Of a stretch of 64,000 bases of DNA, positions 1 through 8,699 are shown in pieces. Below the pieces are notes generated by a model that saw only the letters and a program-made list of their open reading frames with translations, did not search any database and had not been told where the DNA came from. This stretch comes from Corallococcus sp. EGB (GTDB taxonomy: Bacteria > Myxococcota > Myxococcia > Myxococcales > Myxococcaceae). A program made the translations under genes and the position numbers. Every line of letters starts with the position of its first letter. Within the stretch, counting starts at the first letter, position 1. The stretch covers positions 868,001 through 932,000 of the forward strand of contig NZ_CP079946.1 in NCBI RefSeq assembly GCF_019968905.1. The letters are read 5' to 3'.

Positions 1-344
1 GAGCGCACGCGGCGCGCGAAGGGCTCCAGCTCCAGCGCGTCCGACACCTGCGCGCCGGGGGAGACGAACAGGCGCGCATCCAGACCGCCGGTGGAGTGGC
101 CCACCAGGTGGATGGGGCCGTCGTCCCCGGAGGCCGTCTCGCTCACGGCCTTGAGCAGGTCCGCGGTGCGCTGACGGATGGAGGCCGTGGGGTGGGAGAC
201 GATCGTCACCACCTCCGCGTCGACTCCCCGGCGGGCGAGGTCCTGCTTGAGGAACTCGTACGCGTGGCCGAAGTAGAGGAGCTCGCCCAGGTTGGTGAAT
301 CCGAAGAATCCCGGGACGAGGTAGACGTGGTGCTTCACGGACAT
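1..344 (-). CDS. alpha/beta-hydrolase (lipase-like), 5' part only
   Basis: The first 114 residues of a minus-strand gene are visible; the rest lies beyond the window edge. The protein starts MSVKHHVYLVPGFFGF and carries the nucleophile-elbow motif GHSTGG at residues 82-87, with Ser84 as the expected nucleophile. The PGFFGF loop near residue 11 fits the oxyanion-hole segment of triacylglycerol lipases and related esterases. There is no signal peptide, so a cytoplasmic or patatin-independent lipase is likely. The acid and histidine of the triad cannot be seen. The start is the ATG at 344; the divergent S46 peptidase gene begins 131 bp away. Fold is secure, substrate unknown. Confidence 0.7.
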   Translation of the reverse strand, partial: MSVKHHVYLVPGFFGFTNLGELLYFGHAYEFLKQDLARRGVDAEVVTIVSHPTASIRQRTADLLKAVSETASGDDGPIHLVGHSTGGLDARLFVSPGAQVSDALELEPFARRVR

Positions 345-474
345 GGGCCCATCAGCATACCCCACGCTCCCGGGATGGGCTTGGAATACCCGGCGTCTCC
401 CAGGGTTGACGCGCCCCCGGCCGCGTTGACAATCCCGGCGGTCCGTTCCCCCTAGCCACGAAGGAAGACTCCCC

Positions 475-2553
475 GTGTACCGCAGACTGCTCGCGCTTGG
501 CCTGCTGTCGTCCCTCCCCGCCGCGGCGGAAGAGGGCATGTGGACCTACGACGCTTTCCCCGCCGCCCAGGTGAAGAAGGCCTACGGCTTCGAGCCGACC
601 CAGGCGTGGCTGGACAAGGTGCGCCTGGGCTCGGTGCGGCTCGCGGGCGGCTGCTCCGCGAGCTTCGTGTCGCCGGACGGTCTGGTGATGACGAACCACC
701 ACTGCGTGCGCAGCTGCATCGAGGAGCTGACGACCGCGAAGGATGACCTCCTGGCGAAGGGCTTCCAGGCGAAGACGGCGAAGGAGGAGCGCCGCTGTCC
801 CAAGATTGAAGCCAACCAGCTGGTGGAGATGACGGACGTCACCGAGCGGATGAACGCGGCGACGAAGGGCCTGTCCGGCGCGGCCTTCAACACCGCGCTC
901 AAGAAGGAGATGGCCGCGGTGGAGGCCGCGTGCACCACCGGCGCGGACGTGCGGTGCGACGTGGTGACGCTCTACAACGGCGGCAAGTACCAGCTCTACA
1001 AGTACCGCCGCTTCCAGGACGTGCGGCTCGTCTTCGCGCCGGAGTTCTCCATGGCGGCGTTCGGCGGGGACGCGGACAACTTCAACTTCCCGCGCTACGG
1101 CTACGACGTGTCCTTCGTGCGCGTGTGGGACGGCGACGCGCCGGCGAAGAGCCCGGACTACCTGCCGTGGGCGAAGGAGGGCGCCAAGGAGGGGGACCTC
1201 GTCTTCGTCTCCGGCCACCCGGGCGGCACGGAGCGCAAGAGCACGGTGGCGGAGCTGGAGTTCCAGCGCGACGTGGCGCTGCCCCAGACGCTGCTGCAAC
1301 TGGCGGAGATGCGGGGCGCGCTGCGTGAGTTCACCAGCTCCTCGCCGGAGCGCTACCGCGTGGCGCGCTCCAGCCTGCGCGGCGTGGAGAACGGCCTGAA
1401 GGCGCTGAAGGGGCGGCAGGAGACGCTGGCGGATCCCGCGGTGCTCGCGCGCAAGCGGCAGGAGGAGGCGGAGTTGCGCAAGCGCATCGACGCCAATCCC
1501 GAGGCGAAGGCGCTGACGCAGGGCATGTGGGAGGAGACGGCGCAGGCGCTGGATGCGTGGCGCCGGATGATGAACGACTACCGCATGAAGGGCGCGGGGG
1601 ATGCGTTCCGCTCCGACCTGTTCTCCTACGCGCAGGCGCTGGTGCGCGCGGCGGATGAGCTGCCCAAGCCCAACGGCGAGCGCCTGCGCGAGTACACCGA
1701 CGGCCAGCTGCCGGCGCTGAAGCAGCGGCTGTTGCGCGAGGCGCCCATCCCGGCGGAGCTGGAGGCGCTGACGCTGACGTTCGGCTTCAACAAGCTGCGC
1801 GAGACGCTGGGCGCGGATGATCCGTTCGTGCAGCGGGTGCTGGAGAAGGACGCCCCGGCGGACCTGGCGAAGGCGCTGGTGCGCGGCTCGAAGCTGGGCG
1901 ACGTGAAGGTGCGCAAGGCGCTGCTGGAGGGCGGCAAGGCGGCGGTGGACGCGTCGAAGGATCCGATGATCGTCCTGGCGCGCAAGGTGGACGCGGAGAC
2001 GCGCGCGTCGCGCAAGCGCTACGAGGACACGGTGGAGGCGGTGCTCAAGCGCAACGGCGAGCGGCTGGCGAAGGCGTACCTGCTGGTGAATGGCACGGCG
2101 GGCGCGCCGGACGCGACCTTCACGCTGCGGCTCAACTACGGGCAGGTGAAGGGCTGGGACGACAACGGCAAGGCGGTGCCCGCGCTGACCACGTTCGGTG
2201 GCGCGTACGGGCGCGACACGGGCAAGGAGCCCTTCAAGCTGCCGGCGCCGTGGGTGAAGGCGAAGGGCAAGGTGGCGGACGCGACGCCGCTGGACATGGC
2301 GACGACCAACGACATCATCGGCGGCAACTCCGGCTCGCCGGTGGTGAACCGGGACGGACAGGTGGTGGGGCTCATCTTCGATGGCAACCTGCCGTCGCTG
2401 GGAGGCCGCTACCTCTACGTGCCGGAGACGAACCGCGCGGTGGCGGTGCACGGCGACGGCATCCTGGCCGCGCTGGAGCACGTCTACGGCGCCACCCGCG
2501 TGGTCAACGAGCTGAAGGGCGCGCAGGCGGCGTCCGCGGCTCCGGCTCGCTGA
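475..2553 (+). CDS. S46-family dipeptidyl peptidase (DPP7/DPP11-like)
   Basis: 692 residues, the usual size for peptidase family S46, which removes dipeptides from the N-terminus of oligopeptides in the periplasm or at the outer membrane. A short signal peptide (residues 1-18, ending AAA) precedes the mature start EEGMWTYD. The N-terminal half of the chymotrypsin fold shows TNHHC at 73-77 (catalytic His) and the C-terminal half shows GNSGSP at 617-622 (nucleophile Ser619), followed by the conserved stretch GLIFDGN. The start is a GTG at 475 behind an AAGGAAG ribosome site. The gene stands alone. Its last ~50 bp overlap the end of a degraded minus-strand reading frame. Known S46 enzymes serve peptide scavenging, which suits a predatory, protein-feeding myxobacterium. 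Confidence 0.9.
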   Translation: MYRRLLALGLLSSLPAAAEEGMWTYDAFPAAQVKKAYGFEPTQAWLDKVRLGSVRLAGGCSASFVSPDGLVMTNHHCVRSCIEELTTAKDDLLAKGFQAKTAKEERRCPKIEANQLVEMTDVTERMNAATKGLSGAAFNTALKKEMAAVEAACTTGADVRCDVVTLYNGGKYQLYKYRRFQDVRLVFAPEFSMAAFGGDADNFNFPRYGYDVSFVRVWDGDAPAKSPDYLPWAKEGAKEGDLVFVSGHPGGTERKSTVAELEFQRDVALPQTLLQLAEMRGALREFTSSSPERYRVARSSLRGVENGLKALKGRQETLADPAVLARKRQEEAELRKRIDANPEAKALTQGMWEETAQALDAWRRMMNDYRMKGAGDAFRSDLFSYAQALVRAADELPKPNGERLREYTDGQLPALKQRLLREAPIPAELEALTLTFGFNKLRETLGADDPFVQRVLEKDAPADLAKALVRGSKLGDVKVRKALLEGGKAAVDASKDPMIVLARKVDAETRASRKRYEDTVEAVLKRNGERLAKAYLLVNGTAGAPDATFTLRLNYGQVKGWDDNGKAVPALTTFGGAYGRDTGKEPFKLPAPWVKAKGKVADATPLDMATTNDIIGGNSGSPVVNRDGQVVGLIFDGNLPSLGGRYLYVPETNRAVAVHGDGILAALEHVYGATRVVNELKGAQAASAAPAR

Positions 2554-2578
2554 GGCAGGCACGCCCGAGGGGGCGGGA

Positions 2579-2796
2579 GGACATCAGTCCTTCCGCCTCC
2601 ATGGCTGCCCGCACGGCCGGGATGTCTCCTGCGTGCGCCTTGAACCGCTCCAGGAAGAGCCGCACCCAGCGGGCCGGCACGTCCTGGGTCTTTGTTGAGA
2701 AGCAGTACGCGCCCCGGCCGTCGAGCTTGAGCGAGTCCAGGAAGGGGTAGACGTCGTGCACGCCGCGCGCAACACCTTCTCGTCCGAGTGGATCAC
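2579..2796 (-). pseudogene. internally deleted paralogue of the upstream unknown gene
   Basis: This is a remnant second copy of the gene at 2793-3653. It opens with a GTG that overlaps the stop of the intact copy (GTGA) and reads VIHSDEKV, matching MIHSDEKV of the intact protein. It then jumps, out of frame, to HDVYPFLDSL...WVRLFLERFKAH, which matches the intact C-terminal region HDLNPFLDSL...WVRLFLQRFKAH. About 0.6 kb of the middle is missing. The C-terminal frame runs on into the tail of the S46 gene. Loss of the core and the frame change argue against a functional protein. Confidence 0.7.
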
Positions 2797-3653
2797 CGTC
2801 CGAGCCCCTTTCGGGGCTGCGCCGGAATGACGGGCTCCAGCAGCCCTTTCGCTTCCAGCTCGGCGCGCACGGAGGGGATGTGGCTCCGGTGTGCCTTGAA
2901 GCGCTGGAGGAACAGCCGCACCCAGTGCAGCGTGGGCGTCAGCGTGCCCCAGGTGTGGAAGTAGCCGCCCCGGGCATCGGGCTGGAGCGAGTCCAGGAAG
3001 GGATTCAGGTCGTGCACGCCGAGCAGCGGACGGTGCGGCGGCAGCACCTGGAGCTTGCGATTCGCGGGGGCCTGGTCGTTCAACGTCCGCGTCCATGCGT
3101 AGCGTTCGCGAAGGAAGCGGTTGAAGAGGCGGTGCCCGTCGTGTTCCTGGAGGAGCGCGCGCAGGAGCTGCACCTGCTCACCTCGATCCAGCAGCGCTCC
3201 CTTGCGGCGCTGCCGCTCGCGTCGCTGTGCGCACCGCCTGCGATGCTGACGCCGCGAGGCTTCGACGGGGTCCTCGAACGCGGGCGTGTCCTTCAGATGG
3301 AACCACGCATGCTCACCGATGACCCCCCTGGGCAGGATGCCGCGCACGTGGCCCGCTCGGGCTTCATGAGGCAGGTTCCGCGTGCGGGCGGTGGCCCAGC
3401 GAATGAAGGGGTTCACCTTGTCGCCCCAGCGCCGCAAGTTCATGGCCTGGCGGATCTCGATGTCCTCCCACGGAGCGCAGGGCGGAACGTCTTCCTCCCA
3501 AGCGCTGTTCCGCATCCACGCCGCCAACTCGCGCCGGGCCTCGCTGCGAGCCGCGCGGTGCACGCGGGCGCGATTCCAGCGAGCGTGCTCCCGGTTCTTC
3601 GCCGGCAGCAGCGAGCGCGCCATCTGCCGGACCTTCTCGTCTGAGTGGATCAT
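2793..3653 (-). CDS. hypothetical basic protein, myxobacterial type
   Basis: 286 residues from the ATG at 3653 (MIHSDEKVRQMARSLLPAK). The frame is open for 14 more codons upstream, but the same MIHSDEKV/VIHSDEKV start is preserved in the degraded tandem copy, which supports this choice. The protein is rich in Arg and His with several Trp, has no signal peptide or membrane span, and contains an Arg-rich patch near residue 140. I do not recognise a domain with known function. The C-terminal ~60 residues (HDLNPFLDSL to LEAKGLL) are the part conserved in the remnant copy. A 6-bp GC hairpin (2803-2818) lies in its last codons. No obvious operon partner other than the remnant. Confidence 0.6.
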   Translation of the reverse strand: MIHSDEKVRQMARSLLPAKNREHARWNRARVHRAARSEARRELAAWMRNSAWEEDVPPCAPWEDIEIRQAMNLRRWGDKVNPFIRWATARTRNLPHEARAGHVRGILPRGVIGEHAWFHLKDTPAFEDPVEASRRQHRRRCAQRRERQRRKGALLDRGEQVQLLRALLQEHDGHRLFNRFLRERYAWTRTLNDQAPANRKLQVLPPHRPLLGVHDLNPFLDSLQPDARGGYFHTWGTLTPTLHWVRLFLQRFKAHRSHIPSVRAELEAKGLLEPVIPAQPRKGLGR

Positions 3654-3747
3654 CGCCCGCGGGCCCTCCGTGGCCGCCGCGGACGTGGCGCGCACCCATC
3701 ACCTGACGCGCACTGGACGTCCCCCACCGCAGCACGTCGGGTGCAAA

Positions 3748-3849
3748 ACAACCGTGAGACAGAACCTCCCGGGTGATTGGTGCGTCGCGTCAGCAAGGCG
3801 CTACGTTGATGACGCGGGGTTGAATCCATCTCTGTCTTCGCACGGTTGT
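3748..3849. repeat. 102-bp segment bounded by inverted repeats
   Basis: ACAACCGTG at 3748-3756 is matched exactly by CACGGTTGT at 3841-3849. Inside each arm a further AGACAGA is shared, offset by three bases, so the arms agree over about 16 of 19 positions. There is no gene between them. It may be a small non-autonomous element, a long hairpin or paired regulator sites upstream of the cyclase-like gene. No target duplication is evident. Confidence 0.4.
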
Positions 3850-3958
3850 GTTCCCCGGAACGCATCCGTCCGGGCGCCTTCCCGGGGTGGTTGGGAGCCG
3901 GTGCCCGTCGTGCGGTAGCATCTTGCTCGTCTCACGCCGGGGGGAGGGAGGATGCACG

Positions 3959-4570
3959 ATGGTGGTGGAGGCTCCGGAGCCCCGGAAGATGTCGGCCATC
4001 ATGTTCACGGACATGGAGGCCCCCGCAGGTCAACGCTGGCGGGATGAGTCGCTACAACAAGCGCTGCACGAGGAGCACGGCCAGCTGGTGCGCGGGCTGC
4101 TCGCGCGCCACGGCGGCCGCGAGGTGAAGCGCATGGAGGAGGGCGGCTTCCTGCTGGAGTTCGAGTCCGGCCCGCCCGCGGTGGCGTTCGCGCTGGAGTG
4201 GCGCGCCGCCGTGGACGCGCGCAACCGCGCCGTGCCTTCCGAGCAGCGCATGTCCGTCCGAGCGGGCGCGCACCTGGGCATGGTGGTGCACCGTGACGGC
4301 GACGTGTTCGGCGAGGGCGTCAACCTGGCGGCCCGCATCGAGTCCCTGGCGCGCCCGGGCACCGTCTACGTCAGCGAGACGGTGGCCGCGCAGCTGGAGG
4401 GCCGGCTGAAGGCGCCCCCGGTGAAGCTGGGCCGCAACGAGTTGAAGAACATCCGGCTGCCGGTGGCGGTGTTCCGCATCGACTCTCCGGCGGAGGGCCG
4501 CGATGAGCGCGCGCTCCTGTCTCGCGTGCGTTCACTGCTGGGCCGTAAGCGCGCGCCCGCGAACGGTTGA
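3959..4570 (+). CDS. class III nucleotide-cyclase-like protein, probably catalytically degenerate
   Basis: 203 residues that are essentially one guanylate/adenylate cyclase homology domain. Near the N-terminus MFTDME matches the first metal-binding Asp segment (FTDI in active enzymes). The later block FGEGVNLAARIESLA keeps the Asn/Arg pair that stabilises the transition state, and TVYVSE and KNIRLPVAVFRI are standard family blocks. The second metal Asp normally sits in a GDG turn; here the aligned segment reads EGGF, so that Asp appears lost. Activity is therefore doubtful and a binding or regulatory role is possible. The start is the ATG at 3959, seven bases after a GGGAGGGAGG site; the upstream ATG at 3952 is out of frame. 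It is followed 39 bp later by the GST gene. Confidence 0.8.
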   Translation: MVVEAPEPRKMSAIMFTDMEAPAGQRWRDESLQQALHEEHGQLVRGLLARHGGREVKRMEEGGFLLEFESGPPAVAFALEWRAAVDARNRAVPSEQRMSVRAGAHLGMVVHRDGDVFGEGVNLAARIESLARPGTVYVSETVAAQLEGRLKAPPVKLGRNELKNIRLPVAVFRIDSPAEGRDERALLSRVRSLLGRKRAPANG

Positions 4571-4609
4571 GCGTGGGGAGTCGGCCGCGCGGCGATAAGG
4601 TGCCGCGCC

Positions 4610-5260
4610 ATGTCCGAGCTCACCCTGGTCGTTGGTTCCAAGAACTACTCCTCGTGGTCGCTGCGTCCCTACCTGGCCCTGGCCCACACCGGCCAGCCGT
4701 TCCAGGAGGTGCTGGTGCCGCTGGACACGCCGGAGACGGCGGCACTCATCGCCCTGCACTCGCCCAGCGGGCGGGTGCCGGTGCTCAAGCACGGTGACAC
4801 GCTGGTGTGGGACTCGCTGTCCATCTGCGAGTACCTGGCGGAGGCCTTCCCGGAAGCGAAGCTGTGGCCCACGGACCGCGCGGCGCGCGCGATGGCGCGC
4901 TCGGTGACGTCGGAGATGCACTCGGGCTTCCAGGCGCTGCGCACGAACCTCCCCATGAACATCACCGCGCGCAAGACGGTGCCGGGGGTGGACGCGCCGG
5001 GCGTGCACGCGGACATCGCGCGCATCCAGGCGCTGTGGGAGGGCTGCCGCGAGCGCTACGGCAAGGGCGGGCCCTTCCTCTTCGGCGCCTTCACCATCGC
5101 GGACGCGTTCTTCGCGCCCGTCGTCACCCGCTTCGTCACCTACGGCGTCCCGTTCCGCCCGCAGAACATCGCGTACCGCGACGCGGTGCTGGGCCTGCCC
5201 GCGATGCTCAAGTGGACCGAGGCCGCCCGCGGCGAGCCCGAGCTCGCGCGCTACCGGTAG
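4610..5260 (+). CDS. glutathione S-transferase family protein
   Basis: 216 residues with a thioredoxin-like N-terminal domain starting LTLVVGSKNYSSWSLRPYLAL. The Ser/Tyr cluster at 13-17 is where the glutathione-activating residue lies in zeta/Ure2-like bacterial GSTs. The glutathione gamma-glutamyl contact is seen in GRVPVL and DSLSICEYLAE. The C-terminal half is the expected all-helical domain (FLFGAFTIADAFFAPVV). Cytoplasmic. The stop is two bases from the stop of the opposing HAD gene, so the pair is convergent. Substrate unknown; detoxification conjugation is the family role. Confidence 0.9.
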   Translation: MSELTLVVGSKNYSSWSLRPYLALAHTGQPFQEVLVPLDTPETAALIALHSPSGRVPVLKHGDTLVWDSLSICEYLAEAFPEAKLWPTDRAARAMARSVTSEMHSGFQALRTNLPMNITARKTVPGVDAPGVHADIARIQALWEGCRERYGKGGPFLFGAFTIADAFFAPVVTRFVTYGVPFRPQNIAYRDAVLGLPAMLKWTEAARGEPELARYR

Positions 5261-5261
5261 C

Positions 5262-5870
5262 TCACAGCCCCAGCGACTTCAGCTGCGCGTCGAACGTGGG
5301 CGCGTCCGTGAAGACGTACCCGCGCAGCCCCAGCGCGCGGGCCGCGTCCACGAACTCCGGCAGGTCGTCGAAGAAGGCGGCCTCCTGCGGCTCGCAGCCG
5401 GCCTCCTGGAGCGCCAGCCGGTAGATGGCCGGCTCCGGCTTCACGTGCCCCACCTCGCAGCTCATCACCAGCGCGTCGAAGCGCTGAAGCAGCGGCAGGC
5501 GGGGCTTGAGCCACGCCACGTGCAGCGCGTTGGTGTTGGACACCAGCACCCGCTTCACCCGCCCCGCGAGCCCCTCCACGCGCGGCAGCACCGCGTCGTG
5601 CACCGTGAAGTGGCTGCTCCACAGGGGCGCGAACTCCTCCATGGGCAGGTCCACGCCCAGCGCGCCGCACACGTCCCTCCGGATGCCCTCCGCGTCCAGG
5701 AGGCCCCGGTTCGCCGCCGTCCACCCCGCGCCGGTGAGCCTGCGCGCGGCCTCTCGCGGCTCCATCCCCGCCCGCGCCGCCAGCCTGGCGAAGAGCAGCG
5801 CGTTGTCGTGGAACACCAGCACGTTGCCCAGGTCCAGCAGCACGGCCTTCACGGCGGGGACGGCGGACAC
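5262..5870 (-). CDS. HAD-superfamily hydrolase (YihX/epoxide-hydrolase-N subgroup)
   Basis: 202 residues containing all four HAD motifs: motif I DLGNVL with nucleophile Asp13, motif II VSNTN near residue 110, the motif III Lys in GHVKPEPAIY, and motif IV FFDDLPEFVDAA. In motif I the usual second Asp is Gly, a variant typical of the YihX-like subgroup and of the N-terminal domain of epoxide hydrolases. A helical cap is inserted between motifs I and II. Likely a cytoplasmic phosphatase acting on a small phosphorylated metabolite. The start is a GTG without a clear ribosome site, so the exact N-terminus is uncertain by a few residues. Confidence 0.85.
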   Translation of the reverse strand: MSAVPAVKAVLLDLGNVLVFHDNALLFARLAARAGMEPREAARRLTGAGWTAANRGLLDAEGIRRDVCGALGVDLPMEEFAPLWSSHFTVHDAVLPRVEGLAGRVKRVLVSNTNALHVAWLKPRLPLLQRFDALVMSCEVGHVKPEPAIYRLALQEAGCEPQEAAFFDDLPEFVDAARALGLRGYVFTDAPTFDAQLKSLGL

Positions 5871-5886
5871 GAGGAGGCTCCCGGTT

Positions 5887-7779
5887 CTAGATGCGGTAGG
5901 CGCGCGCGACGCCTTCCATCTGGCTGGCGACGTCCTGCAGCCGCTTCGCCGCGCCGGTGGTGGACTTCAGGCTGGCCTGCGTCTCCGTCATCATGGAGGA
6001 CAGGTCCGTCACCGCGCTGAAGATCTGCGCGATGCCCGCGTTCTGCTGGTTCACCGCCCCGGCGATCTGCCGCGCCGCCGCGGCGTTGTCCTGGACGATG
6101 GTGGCCAGCTCCTTCAGGTGGTCGCCGCTCGTGCGCACCTGCTCCAGGCCCTCCGCGACGCTGGAGTGGCTCTGCTCCGTCATCTTCGCCGTGGAGATGA
6201 TGGCGTGGCCCAGGTCTCCCAGGATGTCGCGCACCTTCTCCGTGGCCTGGATGGACTGATCCGCCAGGTTGCGGATCTCCCGCGCCACCACGCTGAAGCC
6301 CTTGCCGTGCTCGCCGGAGCGCACCGCTTCGATGGCGGCGTTGAGCGCGAGCATGTTGGACTGGTCCGCCAGGTCCTTCACCGTCTGGGTGATGCCGCCA
6401 ATCTGCTGCGTGCGCTCGTTGAGCTGCACGATGCGCATGGCCATCTCCCCGGACTGCTCGTGCAGCCCCTGGAAGCCGCCCAGGCTGTCGCGGATGGCGA
6501 TCTCTCCCGCGCGGCCCACCTCCTCCGCGCGCGCCGCCACGCCCAGCACCGTCTCCGCCTTCTCCGCGGCCAGCAGCGACGTCTGCTTGATCTCCTGCGC
6601 CGTCACCTGCGTCTCCTGGAGCGCGGCGGCCTGGCGGGCCACGTTGCGCTCCTGGACCTCGGAGGCGAGGTTCAACTCCGCCACGGTCTCGCTGAGGACG
6701 TGCGTGCCCTCCTGGAGGCTGGTGGCCGTCTCGCGCAGGTTCTTCATCATCTGCCCGAAGGCCTGGGTGAGCTCGCCCACCTCGTCCCGTCCTGCCTTCA
6801 CCTCCATCACCTGCGTAAGGTCGCCCTCCTTCACGACGCGGCGGACCACCTCACTGAGCGCGCGCAGCGGCTGGGTGATGCCGCGCGCCAGCACCCACGA
6901 GCCCAGCCCCACCGCCGCCACGAAGAGGGCGGCCAGGCCCAGCACCAGCTGGCGCATCCGGTTGAGCGGCGCGTAGGCCTCATCGAGGTCCACCTGGGCG
7001 ATGAACCTCCACCCGTCTCCCACGTCGCGCACCTCCGAGCCGTTCACCGCGACCGCCTCCACGCGGCCCGCGTCGTCGTGCCCGCCCGGTCGCGTGTCGA
7101 ACAGCGTCCGGCCGTCCGCGCCCCGCAGCTCCAGGGAGAAGCTCGAGTGGCCGCGGCGCTGGGCGCGGGCGAGCGCGGGCTTCACCAGCTCTCCCACCTG
7201 GCCCCAGTCGAACGCGGCGAGCAGCACGCCCAGCCGCTGGCCGCGCTCGTCCAGCACCGGCACCGCCAGGGGCAGCACGTGCACGCTGTAGATGGGGTCC
7301 TCCACCTCCACGCCCTCCGCGGTGGTGGTGCCGGCCTGCGCCTTCTTGAACCACGGCGACTGGCGCACGGCCTCCGCGCCCCCGGCGTACGCCTCGCGCA
7401 GCGCGGGCGTGCTGGCGGAGACCGCCACGCCGTCGTCGCTGAAGAGCACGATGCCGTTGAGGGTGAGGTAGCGCCGCTGCAAGAGCGACAGCATGGCGTC
7501 GCTCTCTGTGGGGTTCTTCGTGCGCAGCGCCTGGCGCAGGAGCGGGTCCTCCGCCCAGCTGTGCGCGCTCGCCTCGCGCTCCGCCAGGGTGGACTCCAGC
7601 AGGTCCTTGAACCCCTCGGCCTCCATGCGCAGCGCGGCGTCGATCTGCGCCTCCGTCTGCTGGCGCATCAGCCGGTCCTGCAGGCCGGTGAGCGCCAGGA
7701 GCGGCACGCACGAGACGAGGGTCATGTACAGCAACAGCCGCCCACGCAGCGTCAGGGACGGCAGGATTGAAGAAGGCAT
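5887..7779 (-). CDS. methyl-accepting chemotaxis protein with periplasmic sensor
   Basis: 630 residues. A first membrane segment lies at about 13-30, followed by a ~250-residue periplasmic region with Cache-like features (YLTLNGIVLFSDDG, DPIYSVHVLPLAVPVLDERGQRLGVLLAAFDW). A second membrane segment (LVLGLAALFVAAVGLGSWVLA) leads into a HAMP domain (RGITQPLRAL...GDLTQ) and a long coiled-coil signalling domain. The receptor hairpin is recognisable as DQSNMLALNAAIEAVRSGE, then GFSVVAREIRNLADQS. There is no CheR-docking pentapeptide at the C-terminus. No che genes lie nearby, so it must feed a chemosensory array encoded elsewhere. The ligand is unknown. Confidence 0.92.
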   Translation of the reverse strand: MPSSILPSLTLRGRLLLYMTLVSCVPLLALTGLQDRLMRQQTEAQIDAALRMEAEGFKDLLESTLAEREASAHSWAEDPLLRQALRTKNPTESDAMLSLLQRRYLTLNGIVLFSDDGVAVSASTPALREAYAGGAEAVRQSPWFKKAQAGTTTAEGVEVEDPIYSVHVLPLAVPVLDERGQRLGVLLAAFDWGQVGELVKPALARAQRRGHSSFSLELRGADGRTLFDTRPGGHDDAGRVEAVAVNGSEVRDVGDGWRFIAQVDLDEAYAPLNRMRQLVLGLAALFVAAVGLGSWVLARGITQPLRALSEVVRRVVKEGDLTQVMEVKAGRDEVGELTQAFGQMMKNLRETATSLQEGTHVLSETVAELNLASEVQERNVARQAAALQETQVTAQEIKQTSLLAAEKAETVLGVAARAEEVGRAGEIAIRDSLGGFQGLHEQSGEMAMRIVQLNERTQQIGGITQTVKDLADQSNMLALNAAIEAVRSGEHGKGFSVVAREIRNLADQSIQATEKVRDILGDLGHAIISTAKMTEQSHSSVAEGLEQVRTSGDHLKELATIVQDNAAAARQIAGAVNQQNAGIAQIFSAVTDLSSMMTETQASLKSTTGAAKRLQDVASQMEGVARAYRI

Positions 7780-7856
7780 GGCACGCCGGCGCGAAGAAGA
7801 GGACCCGGATCCCTATACCAGAACCCGGGCCCCGAACCCCCTGGCCGACTGGCCGC

Positions 7857-8294
7857 CTACAGCACGGGCACCCGTTCAGGCAGCTCCCGCGCGGGCAGGT
7901 TGGAGTAGTCCGCGTCCAGGTCCAGCCGCACCCGCTGCTTCACGCGCGTGCTGAGCAGCCCCCGGAGCAGCCCCAGGAACCCCGGCGGCGCCGCGATGAC
8001 CACCTGGTCGAACGCGTGCGTGTCCACCCCCTTGTCCAGGCGCGCGGACAGCTCGCGGGCGAAGCGCTCGTGCTCCAGCTGGCGACGGCCGTCCGGCTCG
8101 TTCTCCGGCACCGGGCCGTGCAGCGTGCCCGCGTTGGGGTTGTCCGCCTGGTTGAGCAGGTCGGCGGCCCTGGCTCGGCTCTCGTCATGTTGGAACTGCT
8201 CGATGAGGTCCCACTTCTCCGCCTTCGCATCCGTGGCGAAGAGCCGGGCCCGACTCGCGTTGGCCACCAGGATCCAGAGCCTCTTGTCCGCCAT
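7857..8294 (-). CDS. host-attachment family protein (baeRF-like)
   Basis: 145 residues from the ATG at 8294, preceded by a strong AAGGAGG site; the frame is open further upstream but that part is not protein-like. The N-terminal block WILVANASRARLF, the HERFARELSARL helix and DQVVIAAPPGFLGLL are the marks of the 'protein required for attachment to host cells' family, related to the third domain of release factor eRF1. The name comes from an Agrobacterium phenotype; the fold suggests a ribosome- or nucleotide-linked cytoplasmic role, and the real function in myxobacteria is not known. It is monocistronic and divergent from the kinase gene at 8700. Confidence 0.8.
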   Translation of the reverse strand: MADKRLWILVANASRARLFATDAKAEKWDLIEQFQHDESRARAADLLNQADNPNAGTLHGPVPENEPDGRRQLEHERFARELSARLDKGVDTHAFDQVVIAAPPGFLGLLRGLLSTRVKQRVRLDLDADYSNLPARELPERVPVL

Positions 8295-8699
8295 CTTCAC
8301 GCCTCCTTGTCTCTTGAGGGATGCGGACCCCCACGGGTCCCGGCAAGCTTCCCCCAGCGAGCCGACTCCCCGTCGCGCGGAGGCCAGGCGGCCCGGCCGC
8401 CGCTCCCCTCCCGGCGGGGAACACTCCGCGTGCCCCCGGGGCCTTGCGACCTCCGCCCACGTTGACCCGCCGCATCCAAGCGGCGACCATCGCGCGCGGG
8501 GGATTTGGACGGGAGTGGGTTGTATGGAGACGTATTTCAATGTCCGTCGGATTCAGGTGCGCGGTCGCCGCACATGCCCCCTGTCCACGCGGCATACGGC
8601 AGGTGAATCGTCACGTGGCGAAAGTTTTTCTGCCTCACGCGCGACAGATGCCCTCCCCTGGGTTGCAGGGTGGCCCGGCCGTGGAAACTTGATCGCGCC
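8295..8699. other. 405-bp divergent intergenic region
   Basis: No convincing gene lies here. The region must hold the promoters of the host-attachment-type gene (minus) and the kinase gene (plus). The part near 8480-8640 is less GC-rich than its surroundings and includes a short T-run near 8634, but I found no clear -35/-10 pair or palindrome. Confidence 0.5.

Noticed and set aside
352..2562. Long minus-strand reading frame opposite the S46 peptidase
   Set aside because: Extremely Arg/His/Leu-rich translation without domains; it mirrors the high-GC3 plus-strand gene that has clear catalytic motifs.
5506..7770. 750-codon plus-strand frame opposite the chemoreceptor
   Set aside because: Arg/His/Leu-rich shadow of the chemoreceptor gene, whose domains are unmistakable.
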